Below, one piece after another: positions 55,769 to 64,000 of a stretch of 64,000 bases of DNA. The notes below the pieces were generated by a model. That model saw only the letters and a list, made by a program, of their open reading frames with translations, was not told the origin of the DNA and searched no databases. Source of the DNA: Pseudoxanthomonas sp. z9 (GTDB taxonomy: Bacteria; Pseudomonadota; Gammaproteobacteria; Xanthomonadales; Xanthomonadaceae). A program made the position numbers and the translations under genes. The stretch lies in NCBI RefSeq assembly GCF_006542425.1, contig NZ_VFID01000007.1, positions 124,001 to 188,000 on the forward strand. Reading direction: 5' to 3'. The number at the start of each line of letters is the position of its first letter. Positions within the stretch are counted from its first letter, which is position 1.

Positions 55769-55934
55769 GTAGAGCGGAGCTCGCTCCGCTGCTTTGCTTT
55801 TGTTGTTGATTTTTTGCTGTTTCTCCCACCAGGACCTTCACCCCTGAAATCCAGGCCCGACCGATCATCCGTCTGCCGCAACCGCCGCCAATCGAACGGC
55901 AACGACCACGGCAGCGGAGCAAGCTCCGCTCTAC
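55769..55934. repeat. GTAGAGCGGAGC inverted repeat element
   Basis: GTAGAGCGGAGCTCGCTCCG at the left and AGCGGAGCAAGCTCCGCTCT, then AC, at the right are near complements, and each contains its own small palindrome. The left arm is followed by an unusual T-rich run (CTTTTGTTGTTGATTTTTTG). It lies between the convergent hydrolase and tkt genes. It is a different family from the other repeats in the window. Confidence 0.75.
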
Positions 55935-55975
55935 GGTGCAATCGACGGGTGTCGGCGGCAACGGTACGCACCCAC

Positions 55976-56010
55976 AAAAAAAAGGCCGGGCTCACGCCCG
56001 GCCTTTTTCG
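55976..56010. terminator. Bidirectional terminator between the CoA hydrolase and tkt
   Basis: AAAAAGGCCGGGC / GCCCGGCCTTTTT is a perfect stem with loop TCAC and long A and T flanks. It stands 24 bases after the tkt stop and serves both strands. Confidence 0.93.
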
Positions 56011-56033
56011 TGACTCACGACGGCAAGTCCGTC

Positions 56034-58034
56034 TCAATCCAGCGACTTCACCGCCTCGACCACCTTCTCCACGGTGATGCCGAAGTGCTTGTAAAGCGCT
56101 TCCGCCGGCGCGGAGGCACCGAAGCTCTCCATGCCAACGACCGCGCCGTCCAGGCCGACATACTTGCGCCAGAAATCGGTGGTCGCCGCTTCCACTGCCA
56201 CGCGCTTGCGCACCGCCTTCGGCAGCACCGCTTCGCGGTACTCGGCCGGCTGGCGATCGAACACGTCGGTCGACGGCATCGACACCACGCGGGTCTTCAT
56301 GCCTTCGGCATCCAGCGTGGTCTTGGCCTGCATGGCCAGGCCCACTTCCGAGCCGGTGGCGATCAGGATCACGTCCGGGGTGCCGGCGGCATCGGCCAGC
56401 ACGTAGCCACCACGCGCGATGTCTGCGACCTGCGCTTCGCTGCGCGCCTGGTGCGGCAGATTCTGGCGCGAGAAGATCAGGCAGCTCGGGCCGTCGCGGC
56501 GGACGATCGCCGCTTTCCACGACACCGCCGACTCGACCGCGTCGCACGGGCGCCACACGTCGTTATTGTGGATGTAGCGCAGCGACGCCAGATGCTCGAC
56601 CGGCTGGTGGGTCGGACCGTCCTCGCCCAGGCCGATGGAATCGTGGGTGTAGACGTGGATGGCATGGGCCGGAATCAGCGCGCTCATGCGCACCGCGTTG
56701 CGCGCGTAATCGCTGAACACCAGGAAGGTCGCGTCGAACGGCAGGAAACCGCCGTGCAGCGCCAGGCCGTTGCTGATCGCGGTCATGCCGAACTCGCGCA
56801 CGCCGTAGTACACGTAGTTGGCGTTCGGATCATCGGTGGCGACCGACTTGCTGGCCTTCCACAGGGTCAGGTTGGAGTGCGCCAGATCCGCCGAACCGCC
56901 GATCATTTCCGGCAGCAGCGGGGCGAACGCTTCGATCGCCAGCTGCGAAGCCTTGCGCGAGGCGATCACCGGGCCTTCGGCCTGGGTCTTGGCGATGAAG
57001 GCATCGGCGGCGGCCAGGAAGCCTTCCGGCAGGTCGCCATGCGAGCGGCGGCTCAGTTCGGCGGCCTGTTCCGGATACTGCGCGGCGTACTTGTCGAACA
57101 GCATGTTCCACTGTTCCTCGCGCACCAGGCCGGTGTTGCCGGCGCGCCAGCCGTCGTAGATTTCCTGCGGAATCTCGAACGGACCATACGGCCATTCCAG
57201 CGCCTTGCGGGTGGCTTCCAGTTCTTCCTTGCCCAGCGGCGCGCCGTGCGAGGATTCCTTGCCGGCCTTGTTCGGCGAACCGAAACCAATCGTGGTGCGG
57301 CAGCAGATCAGCACCGGCTTGTCTTCCGACTTCAGCGCGGTGTCGATGGCGGCCTTGATCTCGACCGGATCATGGCCGTTGACATTGCGCACCACCTGCC
57401 AGCCATAGGCTTCGAAGCGCGCGGGGGTGTCGTCGGTGAACCAGCCATCGGTGTTGCCGTCGATCGAGATGTGGTTGTCGTCCCAGAAGCAGACCAGCTT
57501 GTTCAGGCCCCAGGTACCGGCCAGCGAGGCGGCTTCGTGCGACACGCCTTCCATCAGGCAGCCGTCGCCCATGAACACCCAGGTGCGGTGATCGACGATT
57601 TCGAATTCGGGGCGATTGAAGCGCTGCGCGAGCAGCTTCTCGGCCAGGGCGAAACCGACCGCGTTGGCGAAGCCCTGTCCCAGCGGCCCGGTGGTCGTCT
57701 CCACGCCGGGGGTTTCATGGCGCTCCGGATGGCCGGCGGTCTTGCTGTGCAGCTGGCGGAAATGCTTGAGCTCTTCCAGCGGCAGGTCGTAGCCGCTCAG
57801 GTGCAGCAGCGCGTACTGCAGCATCGAACCGTGGCCGTTGGACAGGATGAAGCGATCGCGGTTGAACCAGTGCGGGTTCTTCGGGCTGTGGCTCAGGTAG
57901 TCGTTCCACAGAACTTCGGCGATGTCGGCCATGCCCATGGGCATGCCGGGATGGCCGGACTTGGCGGTTTCCACCGCGTCGGCGGCGAGGAAACGGATGG
58001 CGTTGGCGAGCTGGCGGCGGGAGGGCGTCGTCAT
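56034..58034 (-). CDS. tkt: Transketolase
   Basis: A 666-residue thiamine-diphosphate enzyme that moves two-carbon units between sugar phosphates in the pentose phosphate pathway. The N-terminal [18 protein letters not shown] (27-44) holds a catalytic His, the TPP signature is [19 protein letters not shown] (155-173) with a later Asn in DDNHISIDG, the pyrimidine domain has [17 protein letters not shown] and [20 protein letters not shown], and a C-terminal domain follows. ATG 58034 matches the family start; the frame is open to 58082. It needs thiamine, for which thiG is encoded at 1.3 kb. Confidence 0.97.
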   Translation of the reverse strand: MTTPSRRQLANAIRFLAADAVETAKSGHPGMPMGMADIAEVLWNDYLSHSPKNPHWFNRDRFILSNGHGSMLQYALLHLSGYDLPLEELKHFRQLHSKTAGHPERHETPGVETTTGPLGQGFANAVGFALAEKLLAQRFNRPEFEIVDHRTWVFMGDGCLMEGVSHEAASLAGTWGLNKLVCFWDDNHISIDGNTDGWFTDDTPARFEAYGWQVVRNVNGHDPVEIKAAIDTALKSEDKPVLICCRTTIGFGSPNKAGKESSHGAPLGKEELEATRKALEWPYGPFEIPQEIYDGWRAGNTGLVREEQWNMLFDKYAAQYPEQAAELSRRSHGDLPEGFLAAADAFIAKTQAEGPVIASRKASQLAIEAFAPLLPEMIGGSADLAHSNLTLWKASKSVATDDPNANYVYYGVREFGMTAISNGLALHGGFLPFDATFLVFSDYARNAVRMSALIPAHAIHVYTHDSIGLGEDGPTHQPVEHLASLRYIHNNDVWRPCDAVESAVSWKAAIVRRDGPSCLIFSRQNLPHQARSEAQVADIARGGYVLADAAGTPDVILIATGSEVGLAMQAKTTLDAEGMKTRVVSMPSTDVFDRQPAEYREAVLPKAVRKRVAVEAATTDFWRKYVGLDGAVVGMESFGASAPAEALYKHFGITVEKVVEAVKSLD

Positions 58035-58206
58035 GGGGAGATCGGGGCTTTGGAGTGGCGCGCCGGAATGCGGGCCGCCCATTGTCCCATAGACCGGCGG
58101 CCGGGCAGAAACGGCGGAATCGCCCTGGGAATCGAATCCCCCCTTGAATCAGTGACTTGCGGAGACCCTGAATTTCCTGTCTTCAGTGTTCCCGGCCGCG
58201 AAACGC

Positions 58207-58233
58207 CGACGCCCCGCGATCAGCGGGGCGTCG
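58207..58233 (-). terminator. Hairpin terminator after the symporter gene
   Basis: CGACGCCCCGC / GCGGGGCGTCG with a five-base loop, 26 bases after the symporter stop, followed on the minus strand by GCGTTTCG. The U-run is short but the stem is strong. The rest of the gap to tkt shows nothing clear. Confidence 0.62.
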
Positions 58234-58258
58234 GAAGCGGATCCGGCAGGTCGCGGGC

Positions 58259-59623
58259 TCAGGCGTGCCCGCGATCGGTTTCGCCCTTGGACACCATCGC
58301 CGCAATCGCGATGTCGCCGGTGACGTTGAGGGTGGTGCGGCACATGTCGAGAAAATGGTTGACGCCCAGGATCAGGCCGATGCCCTGCGGCGGCACGCCC
58401 ACCATGCCGCAGATCATCGCCACCACCGGGAGCGAGCCCGACGGCACGCCGGCCGTGCCGATGCCGCCGAGGATGCACACCAGCATCACCAGCACTTGCT
58501 GGAACAGGGTGAGATCAACGCCGAAGAACTGGGCCAGGAAGATCACCGTCACGCCCTCGAACAGCGCGGTGCCGTTCTGGTTGGCGGTGGCGCCCACGGT
58601 CAGCACGAAGCGCGAAATCCGCGGCGGCAGGCCGAGCTTTTCTTCCGCCACCCGCAGCGAGGTCGGCAGGGTGGCGTTGCTGGAGGCGGTGGAGAACGCC
58701 AGCACCATCGCTTCCTGGGTACCGCGGAAGAACGCGCGCGGCGAATAGCCGCCGATCGCGCGCAACGCGATCGAATAGACCACGAACAGGTGCAGGGCCA
58801 GCGCCAATACGACCACGCCGACGTAACTGGCGAGCTTGAACAGCAGGTCCCAGCCGAACTTCGCGGCCAGGTCGAACATGAAGCAGAACACCGCGTACGG
58901 AGCCAGGCGGATGACCAGTCCGATCAGGGTCATCGACACGTCGAACAGGCCCTGGATGCCCTCGCGCAGCGTATCGGTGGCCTTGCCGGGCGTCAGCACC
59001 ATGCCGATGCCCAGCATCAGGGCGAAGAACATCACCGCCAGGATGGTGTTGTCGGCGGCAGCCTTGATGACGTTGTCCGGCACGATCGACAGCAGCATGT
59101 CGAGCCCGTGCGGCTGCTCGTGCGTGCTGGCGACGATGGCACTGGCGCGTTGCGCCCCCTCGGCCAGCAGGTGCTGGGCGGTGTCGCGGTCGATGCCGCT
59201 ACCCGGTTGCAGCCAGTTGACCAGCAGCAGTCCCAGCACCACCGCGATGGACGACATCAGCACGGTATAGCCCAGGGTGCGCCAGCCTACCCGGCCGAAT
59301 GCCCGGATATCGCCCATCTCGGAAACGCCGACCACCAGCGCCGAGAACAACAGCGGCACCACCAGCATGAAGATGAGATTGAGGAACAATTGGCCAATCG
59401 GCCCGGTCACGTAGCTGGTGATCAGCTGCACCCATGGGGTGCACTGCCAAGGCAGATCGGCGGCCCCGGCGACGCAGGCCGGATTGCCGGCGCCGGCGGC
59501 GGTCAGCTGGCCGATTCCCGTCATGTACACCAGCAATCCCATTGCCAGGCCGGCGATGAAACCGATCGCCATTTTCCAGTGCAGCGGTAGCTTGTTCTTG
59601 CCGGTGGTCGGGGCTTCGGTCAT
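58259..59623 (-). CDS. Dicarboxylate/amino acid:cation symporter (DAACS family, GltP/DctA-like)
   Basis: A 454-residue inner-membrane symporter that takes up glutamate, aspartate or C4-dicarboxylates with Na+ or H+. Family marks are NLIFMLVVPLLFSALVVGVSEMGD, the serine-rich hairpin FSTASSNATLPTSLRVAEEKLGLP, TVGATANQNGTALFEGVTVIFLAQ (NQNGTA is the cation-binding motif) and the second hairpin GTAGVPSGSLPVVAMICGMVGVPPQG, closing with NHFLDMCRTTLNVTGD. NVTGD matches the substrate-binding Asp/Asn site. Glutamate/aspartate versus dicarboxylate specificity is not decided. Confidence 0.93.
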   Translation of the reverse strand: MTEAPTTGKNKLPLHWKMAIGFIAGLAMGLLVYMTGIGQLTAAGAGNPACVAGAADLPWQCTPWVQLITSYVTGPIGQLFLNLIFMLVVPLLFSALVVGVSEMGDIRAFGRVGWRTLGYTVLMSSIAVVLGLLLVNWLQPGSGIDRDTAQHLLAEGAQRASAIVASTHEQPHGLDMLLSIVPDNVIKAAADNTILAVMFFALMLGIGMVLTPGKATDTLREGIQGLFDVSMTLIGLVIRLAPYAVFCFMFDLAAKFGWDLLFKLASYVGVVVLALALHLFVVYSIALRAIGGYSPRAFFRGTQEAMVLAFSTASSNATLPTSLRVAEEKLGLPPRISRFVLTVGATANQNGTALFEGVTVIFLAQFFGVDLTLFQQVLVMLVCILGGIGTAGVPSGSLPVVAMICGMVGVPPQGIGLILGVNHFLDMCRTTLNVTGDIAIAAMVSKGETDRGHA

Positions 59624-59700
59624 GAGGGATGCCTTCGGAACGAAGCATCCAGCTTAGCAAACCTCCCCGGGGCGGCCGTTGTGCGCCTGCGTCAGCGCAC

Positions 59701-61359
59701 TCAGGCCGGCGGATACAGCGGCGGCAACGGCGCCCGCGGCGGTATGGTCTCCCCGCGCCAGCGGGGACCATCGGCGAATGCCGCCCTCAGCGCGCCGCGG
59801 GCGGCGCTGCCGTCGCCATCGGCCCACCGGGCCCGCCGCAATTGTTCCACCGCATCGCGTTGCGCAGGCGGCTGCAGGCGCCGCACGAGTTCATCCAGAT
59901 CCGCCGCTGGCGGGCTGGCCATGCCGCACAACACCTCGCCCACCTCGTCCAGACTGCCGGTGTCCAGCGCGCGCTTGAGATCCGGCAACGCATGACGAGG
60001 CGCCACCGCCGCATGGCCGGCACCGCCGTGCGCAGGCACCGGCGCGGGAGCGCGCCTGCGCTGGAGCGCCCATACCAGGGTGATCAGCCAGAGCACCGCA
60101 AAGGCGGCCGCCAGCCATGGCCAGATGCCATCGCCTGCGAGCGCGCTGCCGCTTTCCGCCGAGCCGAGGAGCGTAGCGGGCGCTGCCCCCGGCACGGCGT
60201 TGGCCGGCGCGGCCGCCCCGGCGGCGACCTGCAACGGCAGATCCGGCAACCGGGCCATTTTCGCCGCGCTGGCCGCCACGTCCCACCAGGGAATCCCCAG
60301 CCCGGACACCGTCAGCCGTCCCGGGCGATCCGGCACCACCGCATAGCGCTGGGTCCATTTCACCTGCGGCGCGCCGCCAGTGAAGGTCTCGTCATACTGG
60401 ATGGGTTCGGCGAACACCTGCGCGCCCGGTACCGATGGCACCGGCATCTCCGGAAGTTGCGCCCGGGTGGCGCCCTCGGCGATGCCTTCGACAACCAGCG
60501 TCGCCGCCTCGCCCACCCGTGCCGCCGTGGGCGCGCCGACATAGCGCATGCGCAGATCCCGCAACGGCAACCAGGGTTGCGGCGCACCCGGCGGCTGCGC
60601 ACGCACCGTCAGTGCGCGGGGCGCACCAGCCACCCGCAACTCGCGCCGCCCGTTGCCGACCAGATCGTCGAACCAGCCGCCCGCGCCACGCCCGTTGAAC
60701 CGGGGCGCCGGCAGGGTCACCGTGCCGCTGCGCTCGGGCACCAGCAGGAAGCGCCGTTCGATCAGGTTGTAGCGGCGGCCATTGATCTCCCGACTGCCCT
60801 GCACGTCGTCGCCGACCTTCTGCAGCACCGCACCGTCCGGCGCATCCAGATCCAGTTCGCCGGACACCAGCGGCACGCCATAGAACAGGCGCAGCACAAC
60901 CCCCACGCTCTGCTGGACATAAGGCGTGGCATCGTCCACTTCGGTTTCCAGGAACACATCCGCATTGCCCGCGCGCGTGGCGACCGGCGGCGCGGGCCGG
61001 ACCGTCAACGCGATGGGTGCGGTGCGCTGTTTTCCGACCTGCAGCGCGGGAATGACCAGGTTGCCTTCGCGACGCGGCCGCAGCGTGATCTGGTAAGTCA
61101 CCCGCGAAGCGCTGGTGCCGTTGATCATTTCGAACGAACGGCCGCTGCTCTGGTCCAGCAGTTCGAAGTCCTGCATCAGCGGGGTGAGATCCGGCGCCGA
61201 TGCAGCTCCCGTCGACTGGATGGTCAGCGCCACCGTGTCGCCGAGATCGATCGGGTTGCGATCCAGACGCGCTTCGACCTGCGCGTGTGCCGGCCATGCG
61301 GCCAGTGCCAGCACAAGCCAAATCAACACGCCCATCGGATGTCGCCACCACGCGTTCAT
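59701..61359 (-). CDS. batD: BatD family protein (Bat aerotolerance operon)
   Basis: A 552-residue exported protein with signal peptide VLIWLVLALAAWPAHA. It contains two or three beta-rich BatD domains (QVEARLDRNPIDLGDTVALTIQS; DVFLETEVDDATPYVQQSVGVVLRLFYG; RVGEAATLVVEGIAEGA), a membrane span near residue 415 (IWPWLAAAFAVLWLITLVWALQRRRA) and a cytoplasmic tail with LKRALDTGSLDEV. BatD proteins accompany the von Willebrand proteins BatA and BatB in operons often led by a MoxR ATPase. It overlaps the batB/C gene by four bases. A biochemical role has not been established. Confidence 0.86.
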   Translation of the reverse strand: MNAWWRHPMGVLIWLVLALAAWPAHAQVEARLDRNPIDLGDTVALTIQSTGAASAPDLTPLMQDFELLDQSSGRSFEMINGTSASRVTYQITLRPRREGNLVIPALQVGKQRTAPIALTVRPAPPVATRAGNADVFLETEVDDATPYVQQSVGVVLRLFYGVPLVSGELDLDAPDGAVLQKVGDDVQGSREINGRRYNLIERRFLLVPERSGTVTLPAPRFNGRGAGGWFDDLVGNGRRELRVAGAPRALTVRAQPPGAPQPWLPLRDLRMRYVGAPTAARVGEAATLVVEGIAEGATRAQLPEMPVPSVPGAQVFAEPIQYDETFTGGAPQVKWTQRYAVVPDRPGRLTVSGLGIPWWDVAASAAKMARLPDLPLQVAAGAAAPANAVPGAAPATLLGSAESGSALAGDGIWPWLAAAFAVLWLITLVWALQRRRAPAPVPAHGGAGHAAVAPRHALPDLKRALDTGSLDEVGEVLCGMASPPAADLDELVRRLQPPAQRDAVEQLRRARWADGDGSAARGALRAAFADGPRWRGETIPPRAPLPPLYPPA

Positions 61360-63116
61360 TGCCCTTCCCTCGTCCGACGTTCGTGTTCCAGTTGGAATTT
61401 GGCCTTCAGCAATCCGCCCGGATCATCCGGTACCCGCTTCAACCAGGCCTGCAGGGCCTGGCGGCGCTCGCGTTCGGCGGGCGTCTCCTCGGCGGCGGCC
61501 TGGCCCGTCGAAGCCTTGCCGTCGCGCTTCTCCGATTGCCGTGCGAGTGCCTGGCGCATGCGCTCGCGCTGCGCCGCGTCGGCGGCCTGCTGGGCTTGCG
61601 GATCCGCGGGTGAATCCGGCGACTGCGAGGCCGTCCGCGCCGGGGATTGTGCCGAATCCGCCTGTTGCCGCGACGGCGGTTTTTCGGGTGTCGCCGATGG
61701 TTGCTGTCCCTGCTGTTGCGAGGCGGCGGCATTGCTCGCCGCACGCGAGGCATTCGGCGAGGCGCCGGCGTTGCCGGCACCCCGATCAGGGGAATTCTTG
61801 CCCTGCTGTCCCTGTCCCTGTCCCTGCTGGCGCTGGCGCGCCTGTTCGACCGCGCGGCGATTCGCGATCGCATCCTGCATGCCCGGCTGCCGCTGCAACG
61901 CCCTGTCATAGGCGCCGATGGCTTCGTCGTAACGGCCCTGCTTGGCCAATGCGTTGCCGAGGTTGTAGTACGCCTCGGCATTGTCCTGGCCGGCGAACGC
62001 CTGTTCCGCCGCGGTGAAGTCGCCCTTGCGGTAGGCCTGTACGCCCTGCTCGATCCGCGCGTGCTGCAGTTGATCCGCGCGGCGCCACCAGTTGCCGTCG
62101 GCGGCCTGCGAAGGCAGTGCCCACAGCAATGAACAAACGGCCAGCAGCATCAACGCGGCGCCGCGGCGGAACGCCAGCAACATCAGCAGCATCAACGGAG
62201 GCAGCAACCAGTAGCCCTCGTCCAGCCACGCCTTGCCGCGCGCACCCGACGGGCTGGCGGCATCGATGCTGTCCGGTGCCAGCACGCCCAGTGCTTCCAG
62301 ATCCGTGCCCTCGCGTGCCAGCATCTCGAAACGCCCGCCACCGCGCTGGGCCAACTGGCGCAGCGACGCCGCATCCAGCCGCGTCCGGGCCAACGCGCCA
62401 TCGCGTGCGCGGTAGGCGGCTCCAGCTTCGCTGCCCAGGCCCAGCACGGAAACGCGATAGCCCTGTCCGGACGCCCGGGCCGCCGCTTCGAGCGCGGCCG
62501 CGTCCGCATGATCCGCCATCAGCAGGATCTCGCCGCGGTCGAAACCCGCCTGCTTCAGCAACCGCGCCGACCAATCAATCGCACGATCCGTCCGCTGCCC
62601 ATCGACAGGCATGACATCGGGAGACAGCGCGTCAAGGAACAACGCGATGTTGTCCGCGTCTTCGGTCAACGGGGCCACCGTGAACGCATCGCCCGCGTAT
62701 GCCACCAGCGCGACCTGTCCGCCCTGGCGCTGTCGCAGCAACGCAGCCAGCTTGCCACGCGCCTGCAACAGGCGCGACGGCGGCAGATCGGCGGCTTCAA
62801 CCGCGCTGGACAGATCCAGGGCGATGACCAGCGGGGCGCGTTGTTCCCACAACGGCTGCTCGCCCTGGCGCCAGCTCGGTCCGGCCAACGCCACTATCGC
62901 CATCGCGAAGCCCAGCACCAACAGGATCGGCGCGATCCAGCCCGCGCGTCCCGCACCGGCAAGCAGGTGCGGCAACAGATGCGCATCCACCGCCTGCCGC
63001 CAGACATTCGCCCGTCGTTGGCGCAGCCGCCAGCCCGCGCCGATCAACGGCGCCAGCAGCAACAGCCACAGCAACTGCGGGCGCAGGAAGTGCAGCGATT
63101 CCATCCACCCCGTCAT
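61356..63116 (-). CDS. BatB/BatC fusion: membrane VWA domain plus TPR region
   Basis: A 586-residue protein joining two usual Bat genes. The N-terminal half has membrane spans and a von Willebrand A domain (VIALDLSSAVEAADLPPSRLL ... ILLMADHADAAAL); the last serine of the MIDAS metal-binding DxSxS is Ala here (DLSSA). Another span (LPPLMLLMLLAFRRGAALMLLAVCSLLWA) leads to TPR units (AQAYRKGDFTAAEQAF; AEAYYNLGNALAKQGRYDEAIGAYDRAL) as in BatC, then a Gln/Ser/Ala-rich low-complexity tail (about 455-545). ATG 63116 overlaps the batA stop by four bases. Confidence 0.84.
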   Translation of the reverse strand: MTGWMESLHFLRPQLLWLLLLAPLIGAGWRLRQRRANVWRQAVDAHLLPHLLAGAGRAGWIAPILLVLGFAMAIVALAGPSWRQGEQPLWEQRAPLVIALDLSSAVEAADLPPSRLLQARGKLAALLRQRQGGQVALVAYAGDAFTVAPLTEDADNIALFLDALSPDVMPVDGQRTDRAIDWSARLLKQAGFDRGEILLMADHADAAALEAAARASGQGYRVSVLGLGSEAGAAYRARDGALARTRLDAASLRQLAQRGGGRFEMLAREGTDLEALGVLAPDSIDAASPSGARGKAWLDEGYWLLPPLMLLMLLAFRRGAALMLLAVCSLLWALPSQAADGNWWRRADQLQHARIEQGVQAYRKGDFTAAEQAFAGQDNAEAYYNLGNALAKQGRYDEAIGAYDRALQRQPGMQDAIANRRAVEQARQRQQGQGQGQQGKNSPDRGAGNAGASPNASRAASNAAASQQQGQQPSATPEKPPSRQQADSAQSPARTASQSPDSPADPQAQQAADAAQRERMRQALARQSEKRDGKASTGQAAAEETPAERERRQALQAWLKRVPDDPGGLLKAKFQLEHERRTREGQ

Positions 63117-64000
63117 GCGCGCCTCCGCGGCAATGCGAACGCGACCAGTCCCACGCACAGTGCCGCCGCCAGCGGCAGCGGATAGCGTTCGACGCGCGGA
63201 CGCACCTGTTCACCGGGCAGTTCCACCGGCTCCAGGCGATCCAGCTCCGCATAGATGCTCGCCAGTTGCTCGATGTCGCGGGCGCGGAAGAAACGCCCTC
63301 CGGTCTGCCTGGCGATGCGGCGCAGGGTGTCCTCGTCGATCTCCTCTCCGCCGGCGCCGGGCAATGGCACCGCCATGCCGAAGAACGAAGTCATGCCGCT
63401 GCCGCCAAAGGCGATGGTGTGCACGCGCACGCGCGCCTGTGCCGCGAGTTCGGCCGCCTTCAGCGGCTCCAGCATGCCCGCGGTGTTCACGCCGTCGGTC
63501 AGCAGGATCAATACGCGCTGCCCTTTTTCCTGCGCCGCCAATCGCTTGACCGCCAGGCCGATCGCATCGCCCACCGCGGTTTCCCTGCCGGCCAGTCCCA
63601 CCACGCTGTCGCGCAACTGCTCGCGCACGCTCTGTCGGTCCAGCGTCAGCGGAGTGAGCGCATAGGCGCGCTGCCCGAACACGAGCAGGCCGACCCGATC
63701 GCCGGCACGGCGATCGAGGAAATCCGCGAGTACCGCTTTTGCGGCTGTCAGCCGATCCACCACGCTGCCGCCGAGTTCCATGTCGGCCTCGCTCATGCTG
63801 CCGGACAGGTCCACGGCCAGCATCAGGTCACGTCCGCTTTGCGGTGGCGTGACGGCCTCGCCGAACGTCTGCGGCCGGGCCGCCGCCGCGCACAGCAGGA
63901 ACCAGGCCAGCCAGGCCAGCGCCGCCACCCGGCGCTTGCCCAGGAATCCATGCGTCGCCGCGATGGCCTGCAGGTTTCCACCATAGGGAACACGCAGCGC
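63113..64000 (-). CDS. batA: BatA-like VWA membrane protein, N terminus beyond the window
   Basis: The frame enters from the right edge; 295 residues are present. It begins with ALRVPYGGNLQAIAATHGF, as BatA does after its first span, then a membrane span (AALAWLAWFLLCAAAARPQ), the VWA domain with an intact MIDAS (LAVDLSGSMSEADM; AVGDAIGLAV; ILLTDGVNTAGM) and a C-terminal span. It heads batA-batB/C-batD with ATGA overlaps. A MoxR ATPase gene may lie upstream outside the window. The GTG at 63928 could be mistaken for the start but lies within conserved BatA sequence. Confidence 0.88.
   Translation of the reverse strand, partial: ALRVPYGGNLQAIAATHGFLGKRRVAALAWLAWFLLCAAAARPQTFGEAVTPPQSGRDLMLAVDLSGSMSEADMELGGSVVDRLTAAKAVLADFLDRRAGDRVGLLVFGQRAYALTPLTLDRQSVREQLRDSVVGLAGRETAVGDAIGLAVKRLAAQEKGQRVLILLTDGVNTAGMLEPLKAAELAAQARVRVHTIAFGGSGMTSFFGMAVPLPGAGGEEIDEDTLRRIARQTGGRFFRARDIEQLASIYAELDRLEPVELPGEQVRPRVERYPLPLAAALCVGLVAFALPRRRA

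Noticed and set aside
56010-58748. Plus-strand open frame (~910 codons) opposite transketolase
   Set aside because: It is antisense to a strongly conserved enzyme; no domain is visible.
63800-63928. GTG at 63928 as the start of batA
   Set aside because: The frame continues upstream to the window edge with conserved BatA sequence (ALRVPYGGN), so the gene is truncated by the window.

Overview
The window is a high-GC (roughly two-thirds G+C) gammaproteobacterial chromosome segment, most likely from the Xanthomonadaceae/Lysobacteraceae (Lysobacter, Luteimonas, Pseudoxanthomonas or a relative). The evidence is the fused cysNC gene, the minus-strand glycolytic cluster tkt ... gap ... pgk ... pyk ... 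fba (class I aldolase), a TonB-dependent receptor, and several families of short inverted intergenic repeats typical of the group. I assign no species. No phage, transposase, CRISPR array, rRNA or tRNA was seen. No gap between genes exceeds 300 bases.

Layout. 1-15.9 kb is a housekeeping and transport mix: the 5' part of a TonB receptor, thiG-trmB, an SLC13-type permease, a Rieske protein, an FAH-family hydrolase, mscL, a secreted M28 peptidase, an RNA methyltransferase with a sodium:alanine symporter, a GNAT enzyme and a two-gene RND efflux pump. 16.0-30.8 kb is a near-complete assimilatory sulfate reduction locus in three transcription units: cysD-cysNC (minus), cysJ-cysI-cysH (plus), and cysB (minus) divergent from cysG-cysK (plus). 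It carries sulfate activation to PAPS, PAPS reduction, sulfite reduction, siroheme synthesis and cysteine synthesis together with the regulator. A LytS/LytTR two-component pair and three small orphan genes sit inside it. 31-36 kb holds a secreted S33 hydrolase, a YaeR-type VOC protein and a MarR-emrA-emrB drug-efflux operon.

36-58 kb is the central-carbon cluster on the minus strand (tkt, gap, a DUF2339/DUF3999 membrane pair, pgk, an HAD phosphatase, pyk, a frameshifted membrane gene, fba). Between gap and tkt lie ompW, an S1/P1 nuclease, a molybdate module (molybdopterin-domain protein, modA, modB, short modC), a BlaI/M56-TonB/lipoprotein regulatory system and an acetyl-CoA hydrolase/transferase. 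58-64 kb has a dicarboxylate/amino-acid symporter and a Bat (aerotolerance-type) operon, batA-batB/C-batD, whose first gene runs off the right edge.

The most notable non-textbook signals are: a repeat element translated as the first ~45 residues of CysN; near-identical repeat copies flanking the VOC gene; a 13-bp stem that both terminates ompW and buries the start codon of the nuclease gene; a perfect FNR/Anr-type site before ompW; paired palindromes before blaI; a BatB with an altered MIDAS motif; and a one-base frameshift in the glycolytic cluster. No clearly novel defence or biosynthetic system is evident.
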